In this document: one piece after another, positions 1 to 11,001 of the stretch
Position numbering within the stretch: the first letter of the stretch is position 1
Layout of the letters: each line of letters opens with the position of its first letter
DNA from: Otatea glauca
Lineage: Eukaryota; Streptophyta; Magnoliopsida; Poales; Poaceae
Assembly (NCBI GenBank): GCA_036346275.1
Contig: CM070725.1
Location: forward strand, 35,774,104-35,838,103
DNA: 64,000 bases
Reading direction: 5' to 3'
Translations under genes and position numbers: made by a program
The notes under the pieces: generated by a model
The model's database searches: none
What the model saw: only the letters and a program-made list of their open reading frames with translations
Told to the model about the DNA's origin: nothing

Positions 1-2241
1 TAATCAGCTAGGTCCGTCCTATTCCAGACATGTGGTTGCATGTTTGATTTAGGTTAAATACTTGCAAGGTTAAGTCCCTAGGTTGACCGAGGCAAGACTT
101 CCACAACCCAGCTGTCGCACTGACCCACCTTGGCAATCTGCCCCTTGCTTCAATCTAAATCATTTACCACCTCAGTTGTTTATCATGCATCACGTGCCAT
201 CAACAAATCAACATAGTTTCGTGACACATGTCACTACAACTCAACATCATTATGTGACTACACCCCACACACCTTTCATTATGTGACTACACCCCACAAC
301 TTTCGTAAACATGTTCCATATTCCATTAGTCAAGATTGATTTTGATATTTCAAAAGACATGTGTCATACGTGGCATGGCTAAGCAAACTAAGCATGATCT
401 AACCAACTAATAATGAACTATCCTAGAGTGACAAATAATCATGGCATACAAATGACAAGGTAGGTATATTCCAATTGGGTTGAATAATTAGATCCCAAAC
501 TATTTTGAAAACAATTCTACACATCAAATTACATGCATAATTTAAATCAACATAGTAATTTTGTAAAACTGGATTCAGCATGATCAAAGCACAACTTGCC
601 TTGGAATAGATCATGCTTTTGCTTTGGACATTAGTCTTACTCTTGCTTTGGGCCTTGGTCTTGAGTCAACGATTCCCCCTCGGACGCTCTGAGCACTTCG
701 ACGTCTACGCGTAACGAGAGAAAACACCAGATAAACACCAAAACAAAGAGAGAGAAAAAAATTCAAAAATCAAATAAAATTTACCATTAAATAGATCTTA
801 ATTTTACAAATTTTTAGAAATTTGAATCGCCTCAATCGGAGCTCGTATGAAGAAGAATGGGCTCTCGAAACATTCAAAAATCATAAAAAATCAGAAAATA
901 AGAAATCATAATTTCTTGAATTATTTTTGTACAGAAAAAATAGAATTAATGATGTCAATAAATATTAATTAAAACCCAAAAAATCACCACGCTGACACGT
1001 GGACCCCGGTGTATGGACTCAGTCCACGGCGCGACTCTAGACCATGGTGAACTCGGTGCTTCCGCTCCCACCATCTTACATGAGGATCCATGCTTGCTGA
1101 TGTGGATTAGCGACGTGGATTGCCAGTTCAGCTGGCACGCAACCGCCGATGCTAACCGTGCGCTGATGAGGCCCGCCATATTTACACCACGTGTCAGCTT
1201 CGGGTCCTACCCACATCACCCTAGACCGACGATCTTCGCCGGCGAACTCGGATGGCGGCGCTTCCACCGGACTCGAAGAAGACAACCAACAACCTGGCGA
1301 TACCTTGACAGATCTGAACCAAGACCTCATGGATATGGTAGTCTAGATGACGACGAACCCGAATATAGCCTCCACTTCACCCGAGACTCCTCGATGGTGA
1401 CGTTCTACGTGATTGAAGGTGACGACGATTACCCAAAAAATCCGACGAACTCGATCTCCTTGACAGCGGCGCCTCGGACGAAATTGCTTGGGTCAAAAGA
1501 TGTTGTGCAGCACAGAGAATCTCGAATGGAAGCTAATGTGCCCTATAAATGCCTCAGCGTCTGTGTAGGGCATGAGAGAACGAATTGACTCGGTGTAGGA
1601 GTTCGTTTCTATGGTGGCGGCAAACTTTTGGGGACGACGAACGAGGACTGTGCACGTAGCGCGATCAACGGCTTCGACGCATCGGATTAAAACCAATTGG
1701 AGCCACACAAGGAATCAACGGTTGTGATGCATTAGATTCACGATCTAGATCCCGTTTAATTCCGACCGCACGATATGATCTGATCCGACAGCTAAGGTTA
1801 GATCTAGGGTTTTCACTTAACCTGATTGATTTCATCCGCCCGATTAAAGAGCAATGACCACGTGTCATAGATCACGGCGGATCGGGCCGCGCTAAGGAAT
1901 AGGGCTGGACCCAATGGTTTTTAGGCCCAACACTATTCATTTGATTTTTAAAACTTTTCTCCTTAAAAATAATTCTAGAAAATAGTTTAATCAAAATAAA
2001 ATAGTAAAATTATCAAAAAATTTGTAGAAAATTCTGAAAAACATTTTGAGACATTTGGAACTCAAATAAAATATTTTTGCAAAAGTTTATTTAAAATTTT
2101 CATAGAATTAAATATTATCCTTATTTAGCATAATTCAAAAATACAAAATAAATTCTAGAAAAGTTCTAGAAATTTGGAAAATTCATGAAATACATAAATA
2201 ACATTAAAATACTATTTTAAGCCAAAAATCGGGATGTTACA
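1..2241 (-). mobile_element. Partial Tekay-type Ty3/gypsy LTR (family A-like), cut by window edge
   Basis: On the minus strand this begins at 2241 with TGTAACATCCCGATTTTTGG, the start typical of grass long-LTR chromoviruses. It runs leftward with clear similarity to the LTRs at 39549-41798 and 47590-51369: the block near 780-1040 (a GAGTCCA...GGACC cluster and the 'bending to AT-rich' region), an exon-like segment near 590-720, and a block at 1-400 matching 40500-40800. The 3' end lies outside the window. Its 5' end abuts the transposase of a CACTA element, so it inserted there. Long ORFs inside it on either strand are not conserved between LTR copies and are not called as genes. Whether it is a solo LTR or part of a full element cannot be seen. 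Confidence 0.8.
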
Positions 2242-2861
2242 ATGTATTATTTCTACTTCTATTCCCAAGGGATATAAAAGTTTTTCCCTTGATATGTGGT
2301 TTTGGGCAACAGGTTTCCCTTTGAAAGCATGTCCACAAATAGATCTAACAACCCTATGAAGCTCTTGTCAGTCCATCTATTATTTTCCTTCAATTTTAAT
2401 AGTTCAAGCATGGCGGCCAACCTTGCAACCCGGGAACAACGGTTTCTCCGAGTCATCAATTAGGCAATTGAATTTACCATGCTCTATTTTGTTGTAATTT
2501 CATTCTGCATCACGCAACATCCGATGTAAATTGTTATCATCATGCATGTCCTCATCGAAACCGTTGTCAGCGTCCAACACATCATATTCCTCAATTTGAC
2601 TAATGCTTGCTTCATCCAAAGCTCCTCACCATAACTGGACCAACATGTATACCCCTTTTTGAAACCATGTCGAATCAAGTGAGCTTCAATCTGAGCTGTG
2701 TTTATAAACATATTTACATTCTCACAATCTATACAAGGAAAATACATATATGTTCAGTCCTTATTCGCCGTATCTTGCTCCGCAATTCTTTTAAAAGAGG
2801 AGACGCCATCTATGTATTTCTTCGTCGTGCGATTCTCAGTATACATCCAGCTTCGGTGCAT
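2242..2861 (-). pseudogene. TNP2-like CACTA transposase, N-terminal remnant
   Basis: Reading the minus strand from an ATG at 2861, the product opens with MHRSWMYTENRTTKKYIDGV, the usual start of CACTA TNP2 transposases (DRSWMY...). A stop (TGA) lies at 2754-2756. The reading then resumes with the transposase-associated domain: a Cys-rich FPCIDCEN stretch, then HLIRHGFKKGY and a W..YGE motif (about 2484-2747). A further segment (about 2259-2440), with KENNRWTDKSF and a LLDLF...LPK pattern, is the next conserved TNP2 block. After a frameshift it reads PLGIEVEIIH and stops dead at the LTR insertion, where family members continue with the Cys-containing ...HACPND block. The fragment is non-functional. 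The family call is firm; the exact exon structure is not. Confidence 0.75.
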
Positions 2862-3289
2862 CTACAATTTAATTAATGATCTTTAACAAAATAATTTTAT
2901 TTCACATAGCCAACAACTTCGAATAGTTAGTGTGAATTAAACATGTATGATGTATTACTATTCCTCTTTTTTGCACTCTCTTCCCAAATCGAAAGATATG
3001 CCTACTATACTCTGTAATTAATGCCTATTAATGGATCTTCATCTAGTCTGTATTCTCTCTCCTCAAATAGATCTAGGGTTAAACAAGGTATGAATGAAAC
3101 AAATTAGAACAAAATTCTAACCTCTTGGATCCTCAAAATATAAACCCTTAGTATCTCCTTTTAGATTCCCTGGTCGTTTTTTACCAAATCATCTCCAAGT
3201 CCAACCCATGAGTGTAAAGAGCTGACCTCGAGTGAACTAGTGAGCTAAGCTTAAGAGAACCAGCGATCGGATCTTGATCGAAAGTCGTA

Positions 3290-3782
3290 ATATTACATAT
3301 GGTTGTTAACAAACAACATAATGTGAAATATCACAGACAGTTCTAGAAACTATGCTAACTGTGAAAGGTTAACACATCAAAGACAGCTAAGGAATAAAAC
3401 CGTCTGTGATGCAAAACAGATTGTTAGTAAAACATAACTGTCTATGACGAGTTGACTAATCACAGACACCCACGAGATATCAACTGTTTGTGTTATATCG
3501 TAGACGGTTTATAAAAGTCTGCCATATGTGATTAATTTGTACATCATAGACGGCTTGTTAACTTCAACTGACTATATTATTTCTCATAGGTTATTCTCTA
3601 CGGACGGTGTGTGAAAATTATCTAGGCGTAAATAGTACGCACTTAACACAGACATCTTCTTTGTGGTAACCGTCTGTGATAGTTTCAGCGTAATTTTTTG
3701 CGGCCTTCGCCGACGGCTTTTTGAGTTGAAATTAAGAACTGTATGAGATGAGGCGTCAGTGATTCCTCTTTGTTTGGTAGTG
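3290..3782. repeat. CACTA element 1 terminal inverted repeat and subterminal repeats
   Basis: Between about 3320 and 3700 many degenerate copies of a CACAGACGG/CCGTCTGTG motif occur in both orientations (for example near 3400, 3485, 3500, 3600, 3675). Arrays of short subterminal repeats next to the terminus are the binding sites for the TNPA-type protein in En/Spm elements. The terminus itself is the TAGTG at 3778-3782, read as CACTA on the minus strand. Confidence 0.65.
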
Positions 3783-4296
3783 TTCGACTCTAATTCGGTT
3801 TTTTCTCCATTCGGGACTCTGATCGCTACCCTATATGTGTACTCCTGTAGTCATACAGTTTAGACACACCGAAGTTCTCCATGATTGTAATCTCTCCTGA
3901 ATTTCTCCTTTGTGTGTCCATGGTTTTTTTTTCGCAAAGATTTTTGACATTAAATCCGTGTCTCATATTTTTTTTATTGTCTATTTTTATTATACGTTTT
4001 ATAACAAGTAGTATTAGGGCTTCGGGTTCGAAACCCAAACCGCTAACCTTAGGAGGAGATGACTCCTACGACAGCCAACATGCGGCATCTACACATGCAG
4101 TGCAAGCGGCGGCATCCATACGCATCAAGACATAGCGTCGAGGCAACATCCAAGGCAGCAACCGCATGCCAGTAAGGCGCCGCATCAAGAACGGCACGCA
4201 CAGCGGCACATGCGTACCATCCGAATCATCCGTATAGCGTCAAGGGCGGCATCCAGGCATCGTCAAGGCGACATCATCCGTGCGGCATCCAGGGTG
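3783..4296. other. Unassigned DNA with a GC-rich block bounded by an 11-bp direct repeat
   Basis: No gene is supported here. The sequence aaaccgctaac occurs at about 4038-4048 and again at about 4299-4309. Between the copies is a block rich in GCGGCATC- and GCGTCAAGG-like words, unlike its AT-rich surroundings. The direct repeat could be a target duplication around a small insertion, but no terminal inverted repeat or poly(A) tail is obvious. Confidence 0.3.
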
Positions 4297-4488
4297 CTAA
4301 ACCGCTAACAAATTAGCCTCTGTATTCGTCTTCAATTGTTCTGCACGCCTATTATTCCAAGTTTCTTCGATGCGATCTGCCATCATAACATCTGAGCTAC
4401 TCTTCGGCTCTCCCGCCAGCACCACAGCTGCAATTTTCTCCGACACCAATCGCTCGAAACCAAGTACAGTAGTTGGATTCGTGTCAAG
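4297..4488 (-). pseudogene. Possible coding fragment, unrecognised
   Basis: On the minus strand one frame is open for about 63 codons, from 4488 to a TAG at 4297-4299. The peptide looks protein-like rather than random: charged, with LGFERLVSEKIAAVVLAGEP, a DRIEETWNNRRAEQ stretch and no low-complexity runs. It lacks a start codon, so it would be an exon or a captured gene fragment. I do not recognise a family. The upstream end carries no convincing splice acceptor, and the fragment ends inside the direct repeat described at 4299-4309. A chance open frame of this length cannot be excluded. Confidence 0.3.
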
Positions 4489-6812
4489 TTACTTGTAGGA
4501 ACCGACTGCAGCATAAATCACAAAGCCACGCGTCCCAGGAGATTGTAAAAATTACTGAGAAAAACAAATGGAAAATTTGTGTGTGCTTCGGTTCAAGAGC
4601 CGTGAAAATCCGACCAAAAGTGCACCCGAAAAAGGTTACCATGAAGCTTCCAAAATTTTTTGCTGCCAGTACACAGAAATGTATCAAGTATTCGGCAAGC
4701 CCTTGCTAGGTACACAAGGAATTGTACTTGGAGATTTTATCATCCTCACCTCGGCGATTCCACTCGTCTGGACCCTGTTCCATGACTCGTCTCCATACTG
4801 AGCGTCGATCCGCACTCTACTCTGGTGACTATTTCGGTGCTAGTTCCGCCAACACCGACCATACACACCGCCCAACGCCATGCCCTGGCGTCGTACCACG
4901 CTATCGCCATCGATGATCTTCTGCCTCAATCCATTTTCATCTTCCATCAATAAGCCATATAGTCAGTTCTGCATATTTTTTGTGCGACGTGGAGGTCATT
5001 GCAATTCAGACTATTACGCCTATTATTGGTGGCATACATGCGGGATTAATCATTAGCGATCCTTTGATGATCCTTCATCTACTGCAGGTTACTATGGCAA
5101 GATCCGCACAAGTAGAGTTTACGGTTGAGTTGCAAGCTTTCAGCATAATATTAACTATTGATAATTTTGTCGATGCTTGATTAAGCATACTTTAAAAAAT
5201 AAAAAAATAATAAATGTTAGTCATGGGCACAACTGAATTTGGTGTTTTTTCAACGTTTGGATATGTTGCAATTTTGGATTGCATGCGTGGCCATTATGGA
5301 GGATTTGACAACATTAATTCTCATGAATTTGATGACACACTGGTGGTAGCTACCATAATACTCTTCGGAGTTTTGCTATTTGGAAGTGAAGGTTTTGCTC
5401 CAATTTTAGTTTGAGATGAAGGATTTAAGTTCAAGAAGGAGACTGATTTTGAATGGATATTACCACGTTTGTCTAGTTCTCATAGCTCGATATGAGGGGT
5501 CTACTGCAAGTTATACTCTATTGATGGCATGAGAATTTCTATTATCCGGACAGTTTACTAGAGTAGTTTCAACAAGGTCATGGAATTCAATTAATTTTAA
5601 ACCTGGAAATTTGATGTACGTGGTGGCCACACGTGCAAGTTACTTTTTCAATGAGCATTATCTACCGAGTTTTGTCTTTCAGATAAAGCATGTCAAATTC
5701 CATGAGATGAGTTCTTCGCTTTCTATCTAGTGCCACAAGTGATGTTTTGGCTTTTGCCATTCGATGATTGAGCATTTGGATCAGAAACCTAGTTTGCGCA
5801 GAATCAGAATTTATTGGGGTTATGAATTGTTTAAGATCTAGATTTGTTCGTCTGCTTTGTTAACAGTTGTGTGTTTGGACCTACCGGTAGTTTGCTCAAT
5901 TTTGTTTGGCGAGATGCATTTGGATAAGACTATTATTATAATTTTATTGGGTTTTATAAATATATTGCAATAAAAATTAGTGGTTAAAATTGTTTTGGAA
6001 ACCGTGTTGATGCCCAAAATGACATGTATTTGTGACCGGTGGGAGTATATTATTAGGGTGATGTTAAAAGAAGGCTTCCATGTTTGCTCTGATTGGCTAG
6101 AAAGTTTCAGGTTAATCAAAGAAAAGAGGAACATCTGTACTGCTTAATTTTGTTGGTTCAGATTATAACGGTGCATACTAATTAATTAATTGTATAGTAT
6201 AATTACTTGGGAAACCATGATCCAAAATGGGTATATTTCCTAAGTATTGCATATGGAAGTTTTTGAATTTTTTAGGATGCTGAGTTTAACTAGTTTACTA
6301 ACTAGTTCAAACAAGTTTGAAATGAAATTCAAACTGAATTTTCCTTTTTTTATAATAGTTTTATTGTAGGTATATACTGATTATATATATAAATTAGCAA
6401 TGAATGTGATCTAAATTCATTCAAAATCTTTGAATTCGAGTATATCTTTTCAAAGGCATGTGTTTCATTTGAATTTGGGTATACCCTAAAACTAATTTTT
6501 TTTAAATATACCCAAATATGGCATGAATTCACGCATTTGAAATCATAGTGCCCTGAATATATATATTAATTGTTACAATCGTACACAAAAATGCAACTGT
6601 ATTTCAATCATAAGCAATACAATTTATAACAAATACAACTATGTTGACTACAAATATAGAAAAGTCACATAAGAAACAAAATTTATTGGAAAAAAAAAAG
6701 ACTAGCCAAATTGCTGTTCGTTTTGGACTTAAGTTGTATTATTTTATTATAAAGGTGAAACTTAAATATATTTCCTGCATTTTTTGAGTGACAAGCTATG
6801 CTAATTGGAGCT
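4489..6812. other. Unassigned AT-rich DNA
   Basis: About 2.3 kb without a recognisable gene. A short open frame at 5214-5414 (plus) encodes a hydrophobic 66-residue peptide (ATIILFGVLLFGSEG near its end), but nothing around it supports a gene. The right end of the block carries a Helitron-like terminus (6814-6841), so part of it may be the body of a non-autonomous Helitron. I could not locate a matching 5' TC end. Confidence 0.35.
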
Positions 6813-6813
6813 C

Positions 6814-6841
6814 CGCGCAATTGCGCGAACACTCTTGCTAG
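6814..6841 (+). mobile_element. Helitron-like 3' terminus
   Basis: A perfect 14-bp palindrome CGCGCAATTGCGCG (6814-6827) is followed 10 nt later by CTAG (6838-6841) and then a T. Helitrons end in a short GC-rich hairpin 10-12 nt before CTRR and insert between A and T, so spacing and flank fit. Grass Helitron ends often carry a CGCGCAATTGCGCG-like hairpin. Without the 5' end the call remains tentative. Confidence 0.45.
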
Positions 6842-7101
6842 TATTATTGAAAAATACAACTGTTGAACAAAAATGAACAAGAAAAAATCACCAATGACAG
6901 GAAAGAAAGGAGTAGCTAATCCATTTCAATTTTCTGGTTAGGGCTTGATTGGAAGGCTTGTTCTAGGCCAAGATCGGTGTAAATTACCAGCTTGGAAAAA
7001 TTCGTATTGGGTCATACATGACTGCTTGGATGGACTTTTAACCGAATTAAAATTCTGCCAAAATGCCCATTTACAGTTGAATAATTAAAAGTAGGAGGCC
7101 A

Positions 7102-7132
7102 CTAGCACCCGGACGTCTGATTCGGGTGCTAG
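7102..7132. repeat. Perfect 10-bp inverted repeat (hairpin) at left edge of MULE
   Basis: CTAGCACCCG (7102-7111) and its exact reverse complement CGGGTGCTAG (7123-7132) enclose an 11-nt loop. It lies where the left terminus of the FAR1-type MULE is expected and may be part of that terminus. Confidence 0.5.
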
Positions 7133-7899
7133 CTCCGGATGTCGCCATTTGCCATTGGATCTAACACGATTAGTTCCAACCGTCCGATCACGTTCTTACC
7201 CCCCAATGCAACACCGCGCATCCTGCGGCGACAAAAATGTCTTCTTCCTCAGCTCGTGCATCGCCCTTGTAACAAAAACTCTTCCTCTCTCTCGAGCTCG
7301 GCTTCTTTTATCTCTTTTAGGAGATCAGGAATTTCTTCTCCCAAATCATCCCGATGGCTCATTTGATTCGAAAAATCAAGTTCCTAGCACGAACTCATCA
7401 CTTGCAAGGCCTCCCCACCGACCGTCGCAGTAGATTTGATCAATCGAGAGTCCCACAACCTTGTACCAGTCTGATCTCACCCTGTGTAGTGAGTACCTCC
7501 AATAGCAACCACGTATCGCATCGGGAGATCCCACGGATGGACCCTTCTGAAAAGTCGACATTCCATGGTGTTCCTTCAAGCTATGATCTAGTATGTCCTA
7601 TCCCTAGAGAACCCTATGATTATCATCAACCACATATGAAACATATGAGCAACCTTGGTGCAACAAAAATGTGTTTGAACAAAAAAATTGACATCCAAGC
7701 TTGCAATTCTTATGGGTTGATGCACATTAGCATAGTTTTTGGATTTATGGCCCCTAATATATCGTGACGCAACAATTTGTATGTTTTGGTGCAACAACAA
7801 TTACAAATGTTTCCAACATTTTCTATTTAGGAAAGTGCAGAGCTTTGTACTGAACGATATGAATCACTGAGAGATGTACATGATGATAACTATACTACA

Positions 7900-10063
7900 G
7901 TGGAGTTTGTAGAAGAACAAATTGGTGATCAGGATGAAGATATTGCATACTCTCAACCAATTTTGCCTTTTGTTGGGATGATGTTTGACACCCTAGAAGA
8001 GGCTAAAAAATTGTACAATGATTATGCATACAAACTTGGGTTTGGTATCAGGATAGCAAGCTCAAGAATCAGCAAAGTGATAAAAAGGATGACCAGGAGG
8101 GAGTTTGAGTGTCCTCATGCAAGAAAGCCAAAAGAAGATGTTGAAAACTCTACAACCAATTTAGTTTGCAACTCGAAGAATGATGTTGCTACCATCAACA
8201 CTATTGGGACGAGGAAGTGAAACAGATTAACAAAGTTTGACTGGAAAGCACACATGGTTGTAAGGCTGAGGGATGACATATAGCAAGTTATTGTTATGCA
8301 AGAGGAGCACACACACCCATTGGTGAAGCATATCATGAGGAGGAGGTTCTATAGGTCAAACCACCACATCGCTTGTGAGGATTTTGAGTTCTTGAAGACT
8401 TTGCATTATGGAAACATCTCCATGTCACACATAATGGCCCTGCTTGGTGACATGCATAGGGGATTCAGAACCTCACTTTTATGAAGAAGGATGTTTGCCA
8501 CATAAGGACACAACTAAGGCAAGGTATTACTTTTAGGGATATGGTTGTCACCCTAGAATATTTCCAGAAAAATCAAGTTGAGAGCCCCTCATTTTTCTTT
8601 GCAGTCAGTCAAGCTGGATGAAAATAGGCTATGTGGGCTTTGTTTTGGGTCGATAGAAGGACTAGAGTGTTGTACCAAAGCTTTAGAGATTGTGTCTTCT
8701 TTGGCATGACATTCATGACTAACCGTTTGTTGGGATAAATAATCACATGCAAACCATCCTCCTTGGTTGTGCATTAATCTCTAATGAAACAACTGAAACA
8801 TTTGTGTGTATGTTTGAAACCTGGAAGCTAGCAATGAATGGACAACCACCAAATTGTATAATGACAGATCAAGATAAAGCAATGAAAACAAGAATATCTC
8901 AAGTGTTCTCATAAGCCATTCATAGATGTTGCAAATGGCATGTTAGGCAAAAGGCTCAAGAGAAGCTTGCAAGGTTGATCTCGACTAAGGATGGATTTTT
9001 CTAATGATCTGCATAGAATTGTAAATCTGTCAGAAACTGTTGAGGAATTTGATAGCTCATGGCAGGATATGTTGCAAAAGTGTAGTATACATGATGACCA
9101 ACACTTGCACAACATGTGGAACTCACGGAGCACATGGCCCCATGCGTATTTCAAAAAAAAAATCCATTCACTGGCACAACTAGCAGATCTGAAGGATTAA
9201 ATGCAATCTTCAAGACACTTGTTCACCCCCTAAGACTTAGTTTGGACATTTGTGAAATAATATGAATACATAATAGATACTATGCTTAATAGGGAAGACG
9301 AACAAGGCTTCAGAGTAGAAACAAAAGACCCTTTACTATGGTCTAGGTACCTTCCTCTTAACAATTAACACATGCAACAAGTTTTTGTTTCTCAATTTGT
9401 CATGCACATTTAGTAAAAAAATGTGGTTGGAACCCAAATTTATAGGTATAATTTGAAGAAACAAGCATCCAAGTTCTACACAAGAAATATTTTCTACAAA
9501 TTTCAAGAACAACTGATGCAAACAACATCTTATGCTTGTACTAGATTTGAGCAGCCCGATGAAGTATTTGAACTGGTTATGCCGAGTATGAACACCAATA
9601 AAATCTTCACTGTTTCGGTCCATGCAGATAGATGTACATATCTATGTAGTTGCAATATGTTTGAGATGGATGGGCTTCTATGAGCACACAATTTGAAAGT
9701 GATGACGCAACTCAATTTGCAACAAATACCACAACACTACTTGCTGCAAAGATGGTATGATCAAGCAACTACAAAGATACAAGAGCACCATTTGGGTTTA
9801 GGCCCTTCTTTTGGAGTGCCACCAACAAATTTACTAAGGATTAACTCGCTATGCAGAAGATGATAGATCTAGCATCCGATATGTGCTTTGGTGAAGAAAC
9901 ATACAAGATAGTTTCAGAAGCTATTAGTAACATATCAGTGCTCATTTCAGCAACAAAAACAATGGATAATAACACAACAAATACAATGGATAAAAACACA
10001 ATGTACATACAGCAAGAAGAGGCAGACATCCACGATTTCGAAAACATTAGAACGCTACTCTGA
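7900..10063 (+). pseudogene. FAR1/FHY3-like MULE transposase, degenerate
   Basis: The first open part (7900-8220) carries a FAR1-type DNA-binding domain: PFVGMMFDTLEEAKKLYNDY and a GFGIR..SSR stretch. Further blocks follow in broken frames. There is a middle region with YFQKNQVESPSFFFAVSQ and an FWVD motif, the usual place of the first catalytic Asp of the MULE DDE domain (about 8540-8680). A block reading GCALISNET.ETF...W..AM.G..P..IMTDQDKAM lies at about 8765-8890. A SWIM-type zinc-finger region reads YLCSCNMFEMDGLL...H, then IPQHYLLQRW (about 9630-9750). The last open part (9851-10063) is the C-terminal tail. At least half a dozen stops and frameshifts separate these blocks, so no active transposase is made. 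It could alternatively descend from a domesticated FAR1-related gene, but the element-like context favours a MULE. Confidence 0.7.
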
Positions 10064-11001
10064 TGTCAACTTCTGGTACCTATCAACCTCCCTCATCAAA
10101 ACATTGAGAACATCTCTAGCCCACTCATACTCTTTCAGTTGTCATATGTCAACTAAGCTAACCAAGTAATATAAAGAAACTATGTTTCCATTGCCAGGAC
10201 ATAACACAGATACCAGTACAACAAGCATGAAAGACCTCATGGATATATCCTCATCTTCACTACCTTTCAACACTTCGATAACTTTTGCTATTGGTGACCT
10301 ATCCCCAATCCTGTACATATCACGAAGCTCCGACAGGGTTTTAAAAACCGTTACCGCAAAAACTGCTCGAAATTCAAAATTCAAAAACCGCAAAAATTGC
10401 TCGAAAAACATCTCAAAAACCGAAGGGTTAAGAAATAAAAAAATTTGGAAAAAAAATCAAAAACCACTCGGTTTTCATCGAAAACCAACTGACCAATTGA
10501 ATGTTTCTTCAAAATGGTTTTTCGAGTGGTTTTCAACGGTTTTCGAGCGGTTTTCAACGCATAAATTTTTCAATTTTTTTAATTAGACCGGTTTACCGAG
10601 TTGTTTTGGATCTCGAGCCGCAACGATAAGGTCGAAAACCGCAGTGTTCAAGCGATTACGCCGGTTTTGTTAACCCTGAGCTCCGCAACATCTTTCACCT
10701 TGCCCGATAGTTTCAGAGGCCTTCCCCCCGAAGGTATCCCAAGTACTTTCTGCACCAACCCTTTGGTGAAAACAATTACCTTGCCACGGTATCGGAACTC
10801 ACAAAGCAAGGGCTCATCTTGCCTAATTTCCACTCTACTAAATTACTTAGTAGTTCGAATTTTGCAATTGATAGCACCCCTTCAAATCCCATTATTGACA
10901 ACAAATTCCCGTTGTCCCAGAGTAAGCTCATTCACGACCTTCTGTAGCCTTTTTGCACTAAATCAATGCTTAAAGAATGATTTACTACCTTCATCACCCA
11001 T
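10060..11001 (-). pseudogene. Second MULE-borne gene remnant, plant-mobile/DUF1985-like, split by a MITE
   Basis: On the minus strand an ATG at 11001 opens MGDEGSKSFFKH, followed in broken frame by AKRLQKVVNELTLGQREFVV, then IRQDEPLLCEFRYRGKVIVF and VLGIPSGGRPLKLSGK (10648-10833). On the far side of a 345-bp MITE the reading continues as ELRDMYRIGDRSPIAKVIEV, then SFMLVVLVSVLCPGN and YEWARDVLN (to about 10080). This order (a helical RL..VV.EL segment, the VLGIPSGG motif, a hydrophobic LLCP block, then a W..VL segment) resembles the N-terminal DUF1985/plant-mobile-like region of Ulp1-related genes carried by grass transposons. No Ulp1 protease domain is visible. It is convergent with the transposase and carries several stops, so it is inactive. 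The family name is an inference. Confidence 0.5.
10334..10678. mobile_element. hAT-type MITE, 345 bp
   Basis: Terminal inverted repeats are CAGGGTTTTAAAAACCG at the left and CCGGTTTTGTTAACCCTG at the right. The flanking 8-bp target duplication is agctccga (10326-10333) and agctccgc (10679-10686), 7 of 8 matching. An 8-bp duplication with CAGGG termini is typical of hAT elements. The interior is AT-rich with many AAAACCG/CGGTTTT words and no coding capacity. It interrupts a minus-strand gene remnant. Confidence 0.85.

Larger units (their letters stand above)
2242..3782 (-). mobile_element. CACTA (En/Spm) element 1, 5' part only
   Basis: On the minus strand the element starts at 3782 with CACTACCAAACAAAGAGG, a CACTA-type terminal inverted repeat. 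About 480 bp of subterminal repeats follow, then the first coding part of a TNP2-like transposase. The sequence is broken at 2241/2242 by a gypsy LTR; the rest of the element must lie beyond the left edge. The likely 3-bp target site next to the terminus is ttc (3783-3785), but the other flank is not visible. The middle part (about 2862-3290) is AT-rich leader with nothing else recognisable. Confidence 0.75.

Noticed and set aside
1013..1588. 191-codon ORF on the plus strand
   Set aside because: It lies antisense inside an LTR, overlaps open frames on the other strand and has no counterpart in the related LTRs.
5214..5414. 66-codon hydrophobic ORF as a gene
   Set aside because: Short, isolated, no recognisable family and no supporting context.
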